Below are positions 8,515 to 15,449 of a stretch of DNA of 49,582 nt, one piece after another. Each line of letters opens with the position of its first letter. Position 1 is the stretch's first letter. Made by a program: the position numbers and the translations under genes. The notes beneath the pieces are model-generated. The model did not search any database. It was not told the origin of the DNA and was given only the letters and a program-made list of their open reading frames with translations. This stretch comes from Desulfovibrionaceae bacterium (GTDB lineage: Bacteria > Desulfobacterota > Desulfovibrionia > Desulfovibrionales > Desulfovibrionaceae), in NCBI GenBank assembly GCA_019421865.1, contig JAHZEL010000014.1, forward strand, positions 1 to 49,582. Direction: 5' to 3'.

Positions 8515-8530
8515 TTTTGCTTTTGCAAAA
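8515..8530. promoter_or_regulatory. right-arm operator 1
   Basis: TTTTGC-TTTT-GCAAAA, a perfect 6-4-6 palindrome 21 bp upstream of the repressor start. Its centre is 16 bp from that of the next operator. It overlaps the likely -35 region of the repressor promoter, which would suit autoregulation. Confidence 0.6.
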
Positions 8531-8547
8531 TTATGCTTTTGCATAAT
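8530..8547. promoter_or_regulatory. right-arm operator 2
   Basis: ATTATGC-TTTT-GCATAAT, a perfect 7-4-7 palindrome. The left half-site is identical to one half of the left-arm operator at 6738. Its centre is 33 bp from that of right-arm operator 3, the same spacing as between the two left-arm operators. Confidence 0.7.
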
Positions 8548-8562
8548 TTTTTACTTTACATT

Positions 8563-8580
8563 TATCTACATTTGTAGATA
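8563..8580. promoter_or_regulatory. right-arm operator 3
   Basis: TATCTAC-ATTT-GTAGATA, a perfect 7-4-7 palindrome. It lies where the rightward early promoter should be. I find no convincing consensus -35/-10 pair for that promoter, although TAGATA at 8575-8580 could serve as a -10 inside the operator. Confidence 0.7.
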
Positions 8581-8866
8581 GAACAGAAACAGAGCCTGAC
8601 GCTCCGGCAGAACGGGCGGCAATTCCGGCATGGTCGGAAGGCGCTTTGCCTGTCGTCCGGCTTCGGACGGCCGCTGCTGCAAATCCGTCCCGGAGCGCTG
8701 CCGTGGCGCTTTCGGACCATCGGGACGCCGGAACGGAAGCGGCGAAACGCGGGGAGCGCCGTCGGGAATGCGGAACAGGCAGGAAGGTCAGCCTTCAGCC
8801 GGGCCTTTCCGGGCCTTCGCAGAAAAGGCGCCCGGCATACAGGCGGAAGAACACGCAGGAGAGAAC

Positions 8867-9748
8867 ATGGCAGAATACCGGACATTGCGCATGACGTTCT
8901 GGAACGATCCGTACGTGGAGGAGCTGGGGCCGCAGGGACGGCTTCTGTATCTGTACCTCATCACCGGGCCGTACACGAACAACCTCGGCGTGCTGGAGGT
9001 GTCGTCCCGGCGCATGGCGTACGAGACGGGACTTGCACAGGACGAGGTGGAACGCCTTCTGGCCGAGGCCGAGAAGGCGGGCAAGCTGGTGCGGGACGGT
9101 TCCGTGATCTGGGTGGTGAATTTCGTGAAGCATCAGGCGTCCACGTCGCCGCGGCTGGTGCAGTCGCTGCGGGCGCTGCTGCTGCGTCTTTCGTCGTCGA
9201 AGATACGGGCCGCGGCCGAGAGACGGTATCCGGAACTGTTCGGCACGCGGGAGCGGACGCCGCGGGGGGCGGGAGCCTCGGGGAATCCCGACGTGCTGAG
9301 GGGATCTGCGGCTCCGGGAACGCCGGGGCCCTCGGCGGGGGACGGGGTATCGGCAGGGTCGGCGGAGGGTGGGGAGACGGTCCGGATGCCTGTCCGGAGG
9401 GTCGGGGAAGGGTGCGTTAAAGAGGAAGCGGAAGGGGAAGAGAAAGAGGAAGGAATAAGAGCGGGCTTTCGTGCGCCGTCGGAAGAAGAGGTTCGGGCCT
9501 ACTGCGAGCTGCGTGGGAACGACGTATCGGCGGCGGAGTTCGTGAATTTCTATGCCTCGAAGGGATGGAAGGTGGGCAGTTCGCCCATGCGGGACTGGCG
9601 GGCGGCGGTGCGCACATGGGAGGCGAAGCGTCGGCTCATGCCCCGGCCGTCGGGACTGCGCGGGCGTGAGGAACGCAATGAGCAGGCGATACGCCGCGCG
9701 GTGGAACGGTTTGAAGGCGCGGCGATATTCCGGAGGGAAGGCGCGTGA
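8867..9748 (+). CDS. phage replisome-organiser-like protein
   Basis: A 293-aa protein. The start at 8867 (MAEYRTLRMTFWNDPYVEEL) is chosen because AGGAG lies 5 bases upstream; the open frame before it has no ribosome site. The N-terminal ~110 residues (LRMTFWNDPYVEELGPQGRLLYLYLITGP, SRRMAYETGL, VNFVKHQ) form a winged-helix domain like those of phage replication initiators and DnaD-type proteins of prophages. A Gly/Pro/Arg/Glu-rich linker follows (about 120-200), then a C-terminal block (EEVRAYCELRGNDVSAAEFVNFYASKGWKVG, MRDWRAAVRTWE) typical of these proteins. It should bind the origin or recruit helicase components in the cytoplasm. The stop overlaps the GTG of the next gene, indicating coupling. 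About 280 nt of untranslated leader separate it from the operators. Confidence 0.75.
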   Translation: MAEYRTLRMTFWNDPYVEELGPQGRLLYLYLITGPYTNNLGVLEVSSRRMAYETGLAQDEVERLLAEAEKAGKLVRDGSVIWVVNFVKHQASTSPRLVQSLRALLLRLSSSKIRAAAERRYPELFGTRERTPRGAGASGNPDVLRGSAAPGTPGPSAGDGVSAGSAEGGETVRMPVRRVGEGCVKEEAEGEEKEEGIRAGFRAPSEEEVRAYCELRGNDVSAAEFVNFYASKGWKVGSSPMRDWRAAVRTWEAKRRLMPRPSGLRGREERNEQAIRRAVERFEGAAIFRREGA

Positions 9749-10365
9749 ACGCAACGGACGGAGAAAAAAAGGCGCAGCTGATACGGCTGCTGGCATCGAA
9801 CTACAGCGCAGAGGTGGACGAGGACAGCACCACGCTCTGGCTGATGCTGCTTGCGCCCTACAGCGTGGAGGACTGTCGGCACGCGGTGCTTGCGGTGGTG
9901 CGGCGATACGGCAACGAGGCGGTGCGTTTTGGAGCCATGCCGCCGTTTGCGCTGATACAGCGGGAGCTTGATGCGCGCACGGGCGAGGTGCGTGGGGAGA
10001 AGAACACGGCGCTCCGGGCGGAGGCCGAATGGGGAAGGCTCTTGGAGGAAATCCGGCGCTGCGGCTCGTGGCGGGAGCCGGAGCTGCATCCGACCACGGC
10101 GTTCGTGGTGCGTCAGATGGGCGGCTGGCCGCTGGCGTGCCGCTGGAAGGAGGAGGAACTCGGCTGGAAGAAGCGGGAATTCTGTGCGCTGTGGCGGGAG
10201 TGCTGCGGCCGGGAGGAGACGCTTTTGGAAGGCGCGGCGGCGGTGGCGCGGCTGGAAGGCGGGCCGCGTCGGCTGGATGCGCCCATGCTTCAGCGGGCGC
10301 TCACGGGAGCGCGGGAGCGGCCGGGCATGCTGCCGCAGGCCGGGCCGGGCGAAGACGCCGGGTAG
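9745..10365 (+). CDS. phage replication accessory protein, possible helicase loader
   Basis: A 206-aa protein with GTG start at 9745 overlapping the previous stop (GTGA), with GGAGGG 9 bases upstream. The N-terminal ~80 residues (YSAEVDEDSTTLWLMLLAPYSVEDCRHAV, FGAMPPFALIQREL) have the helical pattern of small phage helicase-loader/inhibitor proteins (G39P-like), which often follow the replisome organiser. The rest (TTAFVVRQMGGWPLACRWKEEELGWKKREFCALW) resembles conserved phage replication-module proteins that I cannot name. It is coupled to the replisome-organiser-like gene, which is the main support for the role. A loader function is inference. Confidence 0.6.
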   Translation: MNATDGEKKAQLIRLLASNYSAEVDEDSTTLWLMLLAPYSVEDCRHAVLAVVRRYGNEAVRFGAMPPFALIQRELDARTGEVRGEKNTALRAEAEWGRLLEEIRRCGSWREPELHPTTAFVVRQMGGWPLACRWKEEELGWKKREFCALWRECCGREETLLEGAAAVARLEGGPRRLDAPMLQRALTGARERPGMLPQAGPGEDAG

Positions 10366-10541
10366 AGAGGCATGGCGGCAGGGGGGAAAACGAGGTGCGG
10401 AAACAGCGCGGCGACGCCGGGCGTTCGGGCCGGGCCTGAGCGGTTCGGCGCCGTGACGAGGAAGAAAAAGGCGGCGCCTCGCATTTCGGAGCGCCGGAAA
10501 CGAAGAGGCCGGAGCGCCGCAAGGCCTCCGGGGGAGGGATC

Positions 10542-11150
10542 ATGCTGAGAAAATGTGCGTATGAGCCGTGCGGCAGAATGTTTGAAACTTTCAATGTGCG
10601 CCGCTTGTTCTGCAGCGAGCGCTGCCGCAGATCCGGTCAGAACGCGGCGCGGCGCGAGGCCCGGGCCGAGGCGCGGGCGCAGAAGGAGGCGGAAGTCGTC
10701 ATGGCGGATCCGTGGGCGCTGCCCCTGCTGGAAGACGGGGACATCTGGAGCAATGCGCTGCTCGACGCGCTGCCCGCAGGCATGGACATGCCGTTGTTCC
10801 CGGAAAGAACGGGTTCGGCCAGCGGCGGCGCGCCGGAACAAAGCGTTCGCGCTGCGTCTGTCGGCGCTCCAGCCGGAAGAAGCGCGGGAAAAAGACGCCC
10901 GTCCGGCTCGGGCGGCGAGGCGTTTGCCTCCGGAGGCGTGCCGGAGGGCAATGTGCGGGAGAGCGGAGCTTGGGAGAAACGCGCGTCTGCGCCGTCCGCA
11001 TCCGGGAGCGGGGCCGGGCGACAGAACGGCTCCGACGCAGAGCCTGCGCGTTTCGGCGCAAAGCCCGGAGCTCCGTCCGCTGCGGCGGGGCGGCCCGTCA
11101 GCTTTTTCCTTCGGCGTAGCCTTTGTGGTAGCCGGATTTCGTGTCGCTGA
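10542..11150 (+). CDS. small phage zinc-ribbon protein with low-complexity tail
   Basis: A 202-aa protein with a strong ribosome site (GGGGGAGGG) before the ATG. Residues 5-30 (CAYEPCGRMFETFNVRRLFCSERCR) form a C-x4-C...C-x3-C zinc-binding knuckle of the kind used to bind DNA or partner proteins. Residues about 55-85 (DPWALPLLEDGDIWSNALLDALPAG) form an acidic conserved-looking segment. The rest is Gly/Ser/Ala/Pro-rich and probably disordered. It is third in the rightward phage operon, 176 bp after the previous gene. Its last 53 bp overlap the convergent lipoprotein gene, so the true end could have been shortened or extended by mutation. Function unknown. Confidence 0.6.
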   Translation: MLRKCAYEPCGRMFETFNVRRLFCSERCRRSGQNAARREARAEARAQKEAEVVMADPWALPLLEDGDIWSNALLDALPAGMDMPLFPERTGSASGGAPEQSVRAASVGAPAGRSAGKRRPSGSGGEAFASGGVPEGNVRESGAWEKRASAPSASGSGAGRQNGSDAEPARFGAKPGAPSAAAGRPVSFFLRRSLCGSRISCR

Positions 11151-11268
11151 TGGCGTTTTCCACACCGGCCTTGGCGCGTCCGGCGGTTTCTCCGATCCAG
11201 GAGCAGCCGGCGGAAAGAGCCAGCGCCGCCAGTACGGTTGCCGCAAGGAGCATGGGAAGATGTCGCAT
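11098..11268 (-). CDS. small lipoprotein (entericidin-like or phage lysis-like)
   Basis: A 56-aa protein starting MRHLPMLLAATVLAALALSAGCSW: a signal peptide ending in a lipobox (SAGC, lipidated Cys22), then a short helical segment (GETAGRAKAGVENAISDTKSGYHKGYAEGKS). GGCAGGA precedes the ATG. The mature part of about 35 residues would be anchored in the inner or outer membrane. Size and pattern fit entericidin-type lipoproteins, and Rz1-type phage spanin lipoproteins are also this small, but the proline-rich Rz1 signature is absent. It runs against the phage operon and overlaps the zinc-ribbon gene by 53 bp at the 3' ends. Confidence 0.7.
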   Translation of the reverse strand: MRHLPMLLAATVLAALALSAGCSWIGETAGRAKAGVENAISDTKSGYHKGYAEGKS

Positions 11269-11696
11269 GGTTTCCTGCCTTCTTCTGAGGAATGGTCCGG
11301 CAAAATCCGTGCCCGAAAGGCGCTTCTGCCCGTCGGAAGGGCGGCTCCGGCGGCCGGACTGCCGGAACGGATCCACGGTAAACATAACGTTTTTTCCGGT
11401 CAAGACGGAAGCTCCGGTCGGAGCGGAGAAACGCCTCTTCCCCTGTTCCCCTGTGCGCCCGGTCCGCGATGGGGGCGAGAGGGCAGGAGCGACGGGAAGA
11501 GGGGGGCAGGTACGCAGGAGCGACGGAAAGCGCGAGGGCAGGAGGTGGGGGCGGCATCTGCGCAGAGTGAGGAAGCGTCTGCAGCGGGGAGAAGCAGAAC
11601 CGGCCGGAGCGGAACAAAGAAGCCGCGCGAAAAACGGCGGACGGCAGGGGGCGGAAATCGCCCCGACAGAAAAACCTTTATGCAAGGAGCAGAGTT

Positions 11697-12260
11697 ATGA
11701 AGGACGAACAGTACAGAAAGGCGCATCGTTTCAGTTCCCGCTGGGAGAAGGGAAGCGCGGGCGGGCCTGCCTTCACGCGCACGGGGCTGAATCTGTCCCG
11801 CCTTCGCAGCAGCGGTCTCGACGTGGGCGACGACGCCGACGGCGTGGACGTTTCCGCGCTCACCCCTTCCCGTGCGGCTCTGCGGGTGAGCCGGGCCTTC
11901 GGCGCAAGCCGGGCGCTGGAAAGCGCTCCCGACCGCTGCGCGCTCGTGTTGTACGACACCGCCGTGGGCATGAGCGCCTCCTGTGCCGAGTCGCTGGCGC
12001 GGCAGGCGCTGGGCGTGCCTTCCGGCGCGGCCTGGAACGAGGGCCTGCGTTCGGCGCTCCGGCACTGCAACGATCGGAGAACGGCCGTGGCCATCTGTCA
12101 TCTGCGTCGCGCCCGCTACTGCGCGCTGGCAACGCGCCACCCCGACCTGAGGCGCTGCCTGCCCGGGCTTCTCGGACGGGTGGACGCGCTGGAGGCGGAG
12201 GTCAATACGTTCCGGAAGGAGCGGGCCTCTTCGTCGGGATCGGGTACGGCGGATCACTGA
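11697..12260 (+). CDS. GH108-like phage lysozyme with degenerate catalytic motif
   Basis: A 187-aa protein with AAGGAG before the ATG. The segment VDVSALTPSRAALRVSRAF, then ALVLYDTAVGMSASCAESLARQALGV, WNEGLRSAL and LRRARYCALATRHPDLRRCLPGLLGRVDALE follows the architecture of GH108 phage muramidases with their C-terminal peptidoglycan-binding region (normally LQ-rich helices ending in GWxxRV). The catalytic EGGY...DPGGAT region of the family corresponds only loosely to RWEKGSAGGPAFTRTGL near residue 16. Glu17 may survive, but the motif is altered, so lytic activity is doubtful. It is the only lysis-like gene here and lies 430 bp beyond the replication genes. Confidence 0.6.
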   Translation: MKDEQYRKAHRFSSRWEKGSAGGPAFTRTGLNLSRLRSSGLDVGDDADGVDVSALTPSRAALRVSRAFGASRALESAPDRCALVLYDTAVGMSASCAESLARQALGVPSGAAWNEGLRSALRHCNDRRTAVAICHLRRARYCALATRHPDLRRCLPGLLGRVDALEAEVNTFRKERASSSGSGTADH

Positions 12261-12690
12261 CGGGAGAGGGGGGAACGGTGGGGCTTCGGAGCGAGCAGAG
12301 AAAGATGCGGGGAGGGCGGCCCTTGCATCCGGGCTTCACTGCATGGGGGAGGGGGGCTCTGAGGGCCGGGAAGGCGTGCATCGCCTCTGCGGGAGGGGGC
12401 TGACGGGGCCGGCAGCTCCCCTTCGGCACGGCATCGGGGGAGGCGGCCGGAAGGCTCGAAGCGAGGGGCGGAAACTTCGGGCGGAGTTTGCCGCAGGAGG
12501 CGCGGCGCAGCGAGGGGCCGGGGACGGAGCATGAAGGACAGGCGGACTGACAGAATGATATTTCGGCGCACGGGGAAGGCCTGCGGAATTCCGGCATTGG
12601 GGGCCGTACATCCCGCAGGCCGCGGAATACGGCCGGAAGTCGCTCCGCACCGGGGCGGAATGCCGGAAAATCTCCGGCGTAGGGCCTTGG
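12261..12690. other. 430-bp intergenic region without a recognisable gene
   Basis: Lies between the lysozyme-like gene and the promoter of the outer-membrane barrel gene. GC-rich, with open frames of shadow-like composition only. A 75-codon frame at 12531-12758 lacks a ribosome site and a family resemblance. Confidence 0.5.
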
Positions 12691-12719
12691 TTGACTTAAC
12701 CGCCGCGGTTTTCTATTCC
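12691..12719 (+). promoter_or_regulatory. promoter of the outer-membrane barrel gene
   Basis: TTGACT (12691-12696), 17-bp spacer, TATTCC (12714-12719), 57 bp before the ATG at 12776. The -35 is good and the -10 weak. Confidence 0.55.
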
Positions 12720-12775
12720 CAAAGACATATTCCGGCGGAAATTTCCGCCCTTACATGAAATGAAAGGAGAATTTC

Positions 12776-13414
12776 ATGAAGAAGTTTTGTCTTGCCGCTG
12801 TTCTTGCGCTGCTTATGGCTCTGCCCTGCGCCGCGCAGGCCGGAGATACCGGCTTCTATGTGGCTCCCAAGCTTGTGGCCGGCTTCCAGAACACCGACTG
12901 GAAAATGACCTCTCCCATCGGTAACGATTCCAAGGACAGCACCCGCGACATTGTGGGCTTTTCCATTGCCGGCGGCTACGATCTCAGCGTGCTGTACGGT
13001 CTGCCCCTGCGTGCCGAACTCGAATACGGCTACAACAGCCATGTGGACAAGAACATCGGATACGGCGAAGCCAAGTCCAGACTCCAGACCCTCATGGTCA
13101 ACGGCTACTGGGACATCACCAACTTCATGGACTTCACCCCCTATGTGGGCGCGGGCGTCGGTCTGGTGTTCGCAAACACGCGCAGCAGCGCCGACTACAA
13201 GAATATCCACTACGGCACTTCCGATACCGATGTGAAGTTCGCCGGTCAGGTGGGCTTCGGCTGCTCCTACTTCTTCACGCCCTACATTTCCGCCGATCTC
13301 GGTTACCGCTATCTCTTCACCGGCGACAGCGAAACCGGCTACAACGGCTATTCCGTGCGGGCCGAATCCCTGAGCATGCATCAGGTTTCCCTTGGTCTGC
13401 GCGTGAGCTTCTAA
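12776..13414 (+). CDS. outer-membrane beta-barrel protein (OmpA/OMP_b-brl type)
   Basis: A 212-aa protein with AAAGGAGA before the ATG and a clear Sec signal peptide (MKKFCLAAVLALLMALPCAAQA, cleavage after AQA). The mature part alternates aromatic and polar residues in about eight strands (GFYVAPKLVAGFQN, YDLSVLYGLPLRAELEYGY, RLQTLMVNGYWDI, FTPYVGAGVGLVF, VKFAGQVGFGCSYFF, YISADLGYRYLF) and ends in an outer-membrane C-terminal signature with a terminal Phe (HQVSLGLRVSF). This is the small 8-stranded barrel family of Gram-negative outer membranes, usually porin-like, adhesive or structural. It has its own promoter and terminator, so it is monocistronic. Confidence 0.9.
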   Translation: MKKFCLAAVLALLMALPCAAQAGDTGFYVAPKLVAGFQNTDWKMTSPIGNDSKDSTRDIVGFSIAGGYDLSVLYGLPLRAELEYGYNSHVDKNIGYGEAKSRLQTLMVNGYWDITNFMDFTPYVGAGVGLVFANTRSSADYKNIHYGTSDTDVKFAGQVGFGCSYFFTPYISADLGYRYLFTGDSETGYNGYSVRAESLSMHQVSLGLRVSF

Positions 13415-13511
13415 GGGAGAGGGCGGGATCCGCAGGCCCTGCCGCAGGGCAGGCTGAGCACACGGCTTTCCGCCTTTTCCGATCCGGTTGAAGCCGGAAA
13501 AATCTCTTTGT

Positions 13512-13561
13512 CCCGCCTTTCAGTCCGCCGCGCCGCGCGGCCCTGAAGGGCGGGCTTTTTT
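13512..13561 (+). terminator. rho-independent terminator of the barrel gene
   Basis: CCCGCCTTTCAG pairs with CTGAAGGGCGGG around a GC-rich centre that can itself fold (CGCGCCGCGCG), followed by TTTTTT at 13556-13561. Confidence 0.85.
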
Positions 13562-14203
13562 GTGCCTGAGCGTCGGGCGCTTTTGAGGTGTTTTTCGGAA
13601 AGCGTCGATCCTGTCCGATGGCCGGGCAGCTCCGGGATCATGACGCGGACGCGAGATCCGTACGAGGCTGGCGTCTGCTTTTTCGACTGCCGATCGGCGC
13701 GGGGCGTGCGGCGGAGTCCGAGGTCGCGCCGGAAGGGCACGCCGGACCTGCCGGGAGTTTCCTCTTCCGTCACTTCCCTTGAAACGCAGGGTCTCGCCGG
13801 GCGGGTCCGCCCCGTGCTTTTTTGCCGGGAGCTTTCCGCCTCGCCCCGACGCCGTGCGTATCGCCCGGCCCGCCGCGCTCCCTTCCGCGCTGCAGCCGAG
13901 AGGGCCGGGGCTTGTCCCGCCCTGCCGGAGAATCCTTCTCCCCCGTTCCCTTCCCCCGCATCCCCCCGGCGCGGTTCAGGCGCAGGCCTCCCCCCGAGGT
14001 TCTGTGCCCGCGCCCCGTCCGCCCCAGCATCCGGGTGTGATCCCGCCGGGACACAGGCCCCCGAATCTTCCCCCCGGCAGACCGGGCGGCGTTCCCCGCG
14101 CCTCTGCGTTCCTCTGTCCCCCGGCTCCCGCGCCTCTCCAGCCTTTCCTGCGTTTTCCCTTCGCTTTTTTCCTTTCACCCGGGCGCGGGGCGGCTGATGC
14201 CTC
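13562..14203. other. 640-bp intergenic region, no gene seen
   Basis: Very C-rich on the plus strand. All open frames are Pro/Arg/Ala-rich and lack ribosome sites. A short hairpin (GGGCG/CGCCC at 13799-13812) followed by six T at 13818-13823 resembles a terminator with no annotated gene before it, so a short untranslated RNA upstream is possible but unsupported. Confidence 0.45.
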
Positions 14204-14232
14204 TTGCCGGTGTCATTGGGCTGTGGTACTGT
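14204..14232 (+). promoter_or_regulatory. possible promoter of the HIT-family gene
   Basis: TTGCCG (14204-14209), 17-bp spacer, TACTGT (14227-14232). Both hexamers deviate from consensus; the spacing and the position 20 bp before the start are the support. Confidence 0.4.
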
Positions 14233-14252
14233 GCCGGGAGGAGATGACCACT

Positions 14253-14753
14253 ATGAAAAATCTTTGGGCGCCCTGGAGAATGCAGTATATTCTGGGGCCG
14301 AAATGTCATGACGGGTGTGTACTCTGCGCGCCGGAAGGCACGGCGGAGGATGAGGAACGTCTCATTGTATACCGCAGCAGTCACGTTTTCGTCATGCTGA
14401 ACCGTTACCCCTACGCGTCGGGGCATCTCATGGTGATACCGTATCGTCATGTCAGCGACATTACGGATCTCACACCGGAAGAGGCGGCCGATCTGATGAG
14501 CGTGGTGCAGCTTTCCTGCCGTGTTCTGCGGCAGACGAGTCATCCGCAGGGCATCAATGTGGGGCTGAATCTTGGAGAGGCTGCCGGGGCCGGCATCGGC
14601 ATGCACATGCACATGCACGTTGTGCCCCGCTGGAGCGGGGATTCCAACTTCATGGCCGTGCTTGACGACGTGAGGGTCATTCCGGAAGCTCTTGTGGAAA
14701 CCTGCCGCCGACTGGCTCCGGTATTTGTCCGGCTGGCGGGCTGTTCTGCCTGA
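14253..14753 (+). CDS. HIT-family nucleotide hydrolase/phosphorylase (Ap4A-type)
   Basis: A 166-aa protein. The start at 14253 is preferred over the in-frame ATG at 14244 because GGGAGGAG ends directly before 14244 and sits about 9 bases from 14253. It begins MKNLWAPWRMQYILG with a Cys pair region (KCHDGCVLC) as in Ap4A phosphorylase-like HIT proteins, continues with the substrate loop (MLNRYPYASGHLMVIPYRHV), and ends with the histidine triad GMHMHMHVVPRW, whose His residues form a nucleotidyl intermediate. These cytoplasmic enzymes split dinucleoside polyphosphates or related nucleotides. It is followed 39 bp later by the LapA-like gene, probably the same transcript. Confidence 0.92.
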   Translation: MKNLWAPWRMQYILGPKCHDGCVLCAPEGTAEDEERLIVYRSSHVFVMLNRYPYASGHLMVIPYRHVSDITDLTPEEAADLMSVVQLSCRVLRQTSHPQGINVGLNLGEAAGAGIGMHMHMHVVPRWSGDSNFMAVLDDVRVIPEALVETCRRLAPVFVRLAGCSA

Positions 14754-14792
14754 ACCTTTTTTTCGCGTGTGCTGCTGCAATAAGGAGACGTC

Positions 14793-15242
14793 ATGCGCTA
14801 CATTAAAGTTTTTCTTCTGGTTTTGCTGTTCTTCCTGGTGATGATGCTCTTCGTGCAGAACCAGGCGTCGTTCTCCGATTCGGTGACGCTGACGTTCGAT
14901 CCCATGTTCGCTCCCGCCGTGAGCTCCGCGCCCATTCCCCGCTATGCGCTGCTTCTGATCAGCTTTGCGCTCGGCGCTGCCGTGGTGCTTCTCATGCTCC
15001 TGTGGGACAGAATGGCCCTGGCCGGTCGCGCTTCCTCCGCCCGTCGTCGTGCGGCTTCCCTGCAGAAGCAGCTTGACAAGCTGACCGCCGCCAAGCAGAA
15101 GGTGGAAGAAACCCTCAAGGAAACGGAAGCCCGTGCCGAAGCCTCCGAAGCCCGCGCCAAGGAAGCTGAAGCCCGTGCCAAGGACGCCGAGGCCCGCGCC
15201 GAGGCCGCCGAAGCCGCCGCTGCCCAGAACGCGGCTGAATAG
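14793..15242 (+). CDS. LapA-domain (DUF1049) membrane protein with coiled-coil tail
   Basis: A 149-aa protein with AAGGAG before the ATG. Residues 5-25 form the first membrane segment (VFLLVLLFFLVMMLFVQNQ), a short periplasmic loop follows (SFSDSVTLTFDPMF), and residues about 50-72 form the second (RYALLLISFALGAAVVLLMLLW). This is the LapA/YciS arrangement linked to lipopolysaccharide assembly (LapB partner). The C-terminal 70 residues form a cytoplasmic coiled coil (LQKQLDKLTAAKQKVEETLKE) ending in near-repeats of EARAK/EARAE, encoded by a repetitive stretch at about 15125-15215. A strong terminator follows. The LapA role is inferred from topology. Confidence 0.82.
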   Translation: MRYIKVFLLVLLFFLVMMLFVQNQASFSDSVTLTFDPMFAPAVSSAPIPRYALLLISFALGAAVVLLMLLWDRMALAGRASSARRRAASLQKQLDKLTAAKQKVEETLKETEARAEASEARAKEAEARAKDAEARAEAAEAAAAQNAAE

Positions 15243-15257
15243 TCATCTTTTTCGGCA

Positions 15258-15298
15258 GAAGCGCACGGAGCGAAGGTTCCGTGCGCCTTCTTATTTTT
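15258..15298 (+). terminator. rho-independent terminator after the LapA-like gene
   Basis: GAAGCGCACGGA pairs with TCCGTGCGCCTTC around an 8-base loop, followed by TTATTTTT. It ends the HIT-LapA transcript before mutS. Confidence 0.88.
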
Positions 15299-15449
15299 CG
15301 GCGAACGCCTTTCCGGCGGCGTTCGGCCCGCATGATCCGCCGCCCTTTCGGGGCGGCGCTTTCCGCCGGAAGGGGGCGCACGCGCGAAGATCCGCCCGGC
15401 GGCATGCCGCCCGCGGAGCGTTGAGCGGCGCACACCCCGTTGAGAACGT

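Noticed and set aside
13799..13823. Terminator-like hairpin with six T as proof of a small RNA gene
   Set aside because: The stem is only five pairs with a tight loop and no promoter or conserved structure precedes it; kept only as a note in the gap entry.
13411..14178. 255-codon minus-strand frame and overlapping Pro-rich plus-strand frames
   Set aside because: Low-complexity Arg/Gly/Pro sequence without ribosome sites; treated as intergenic.
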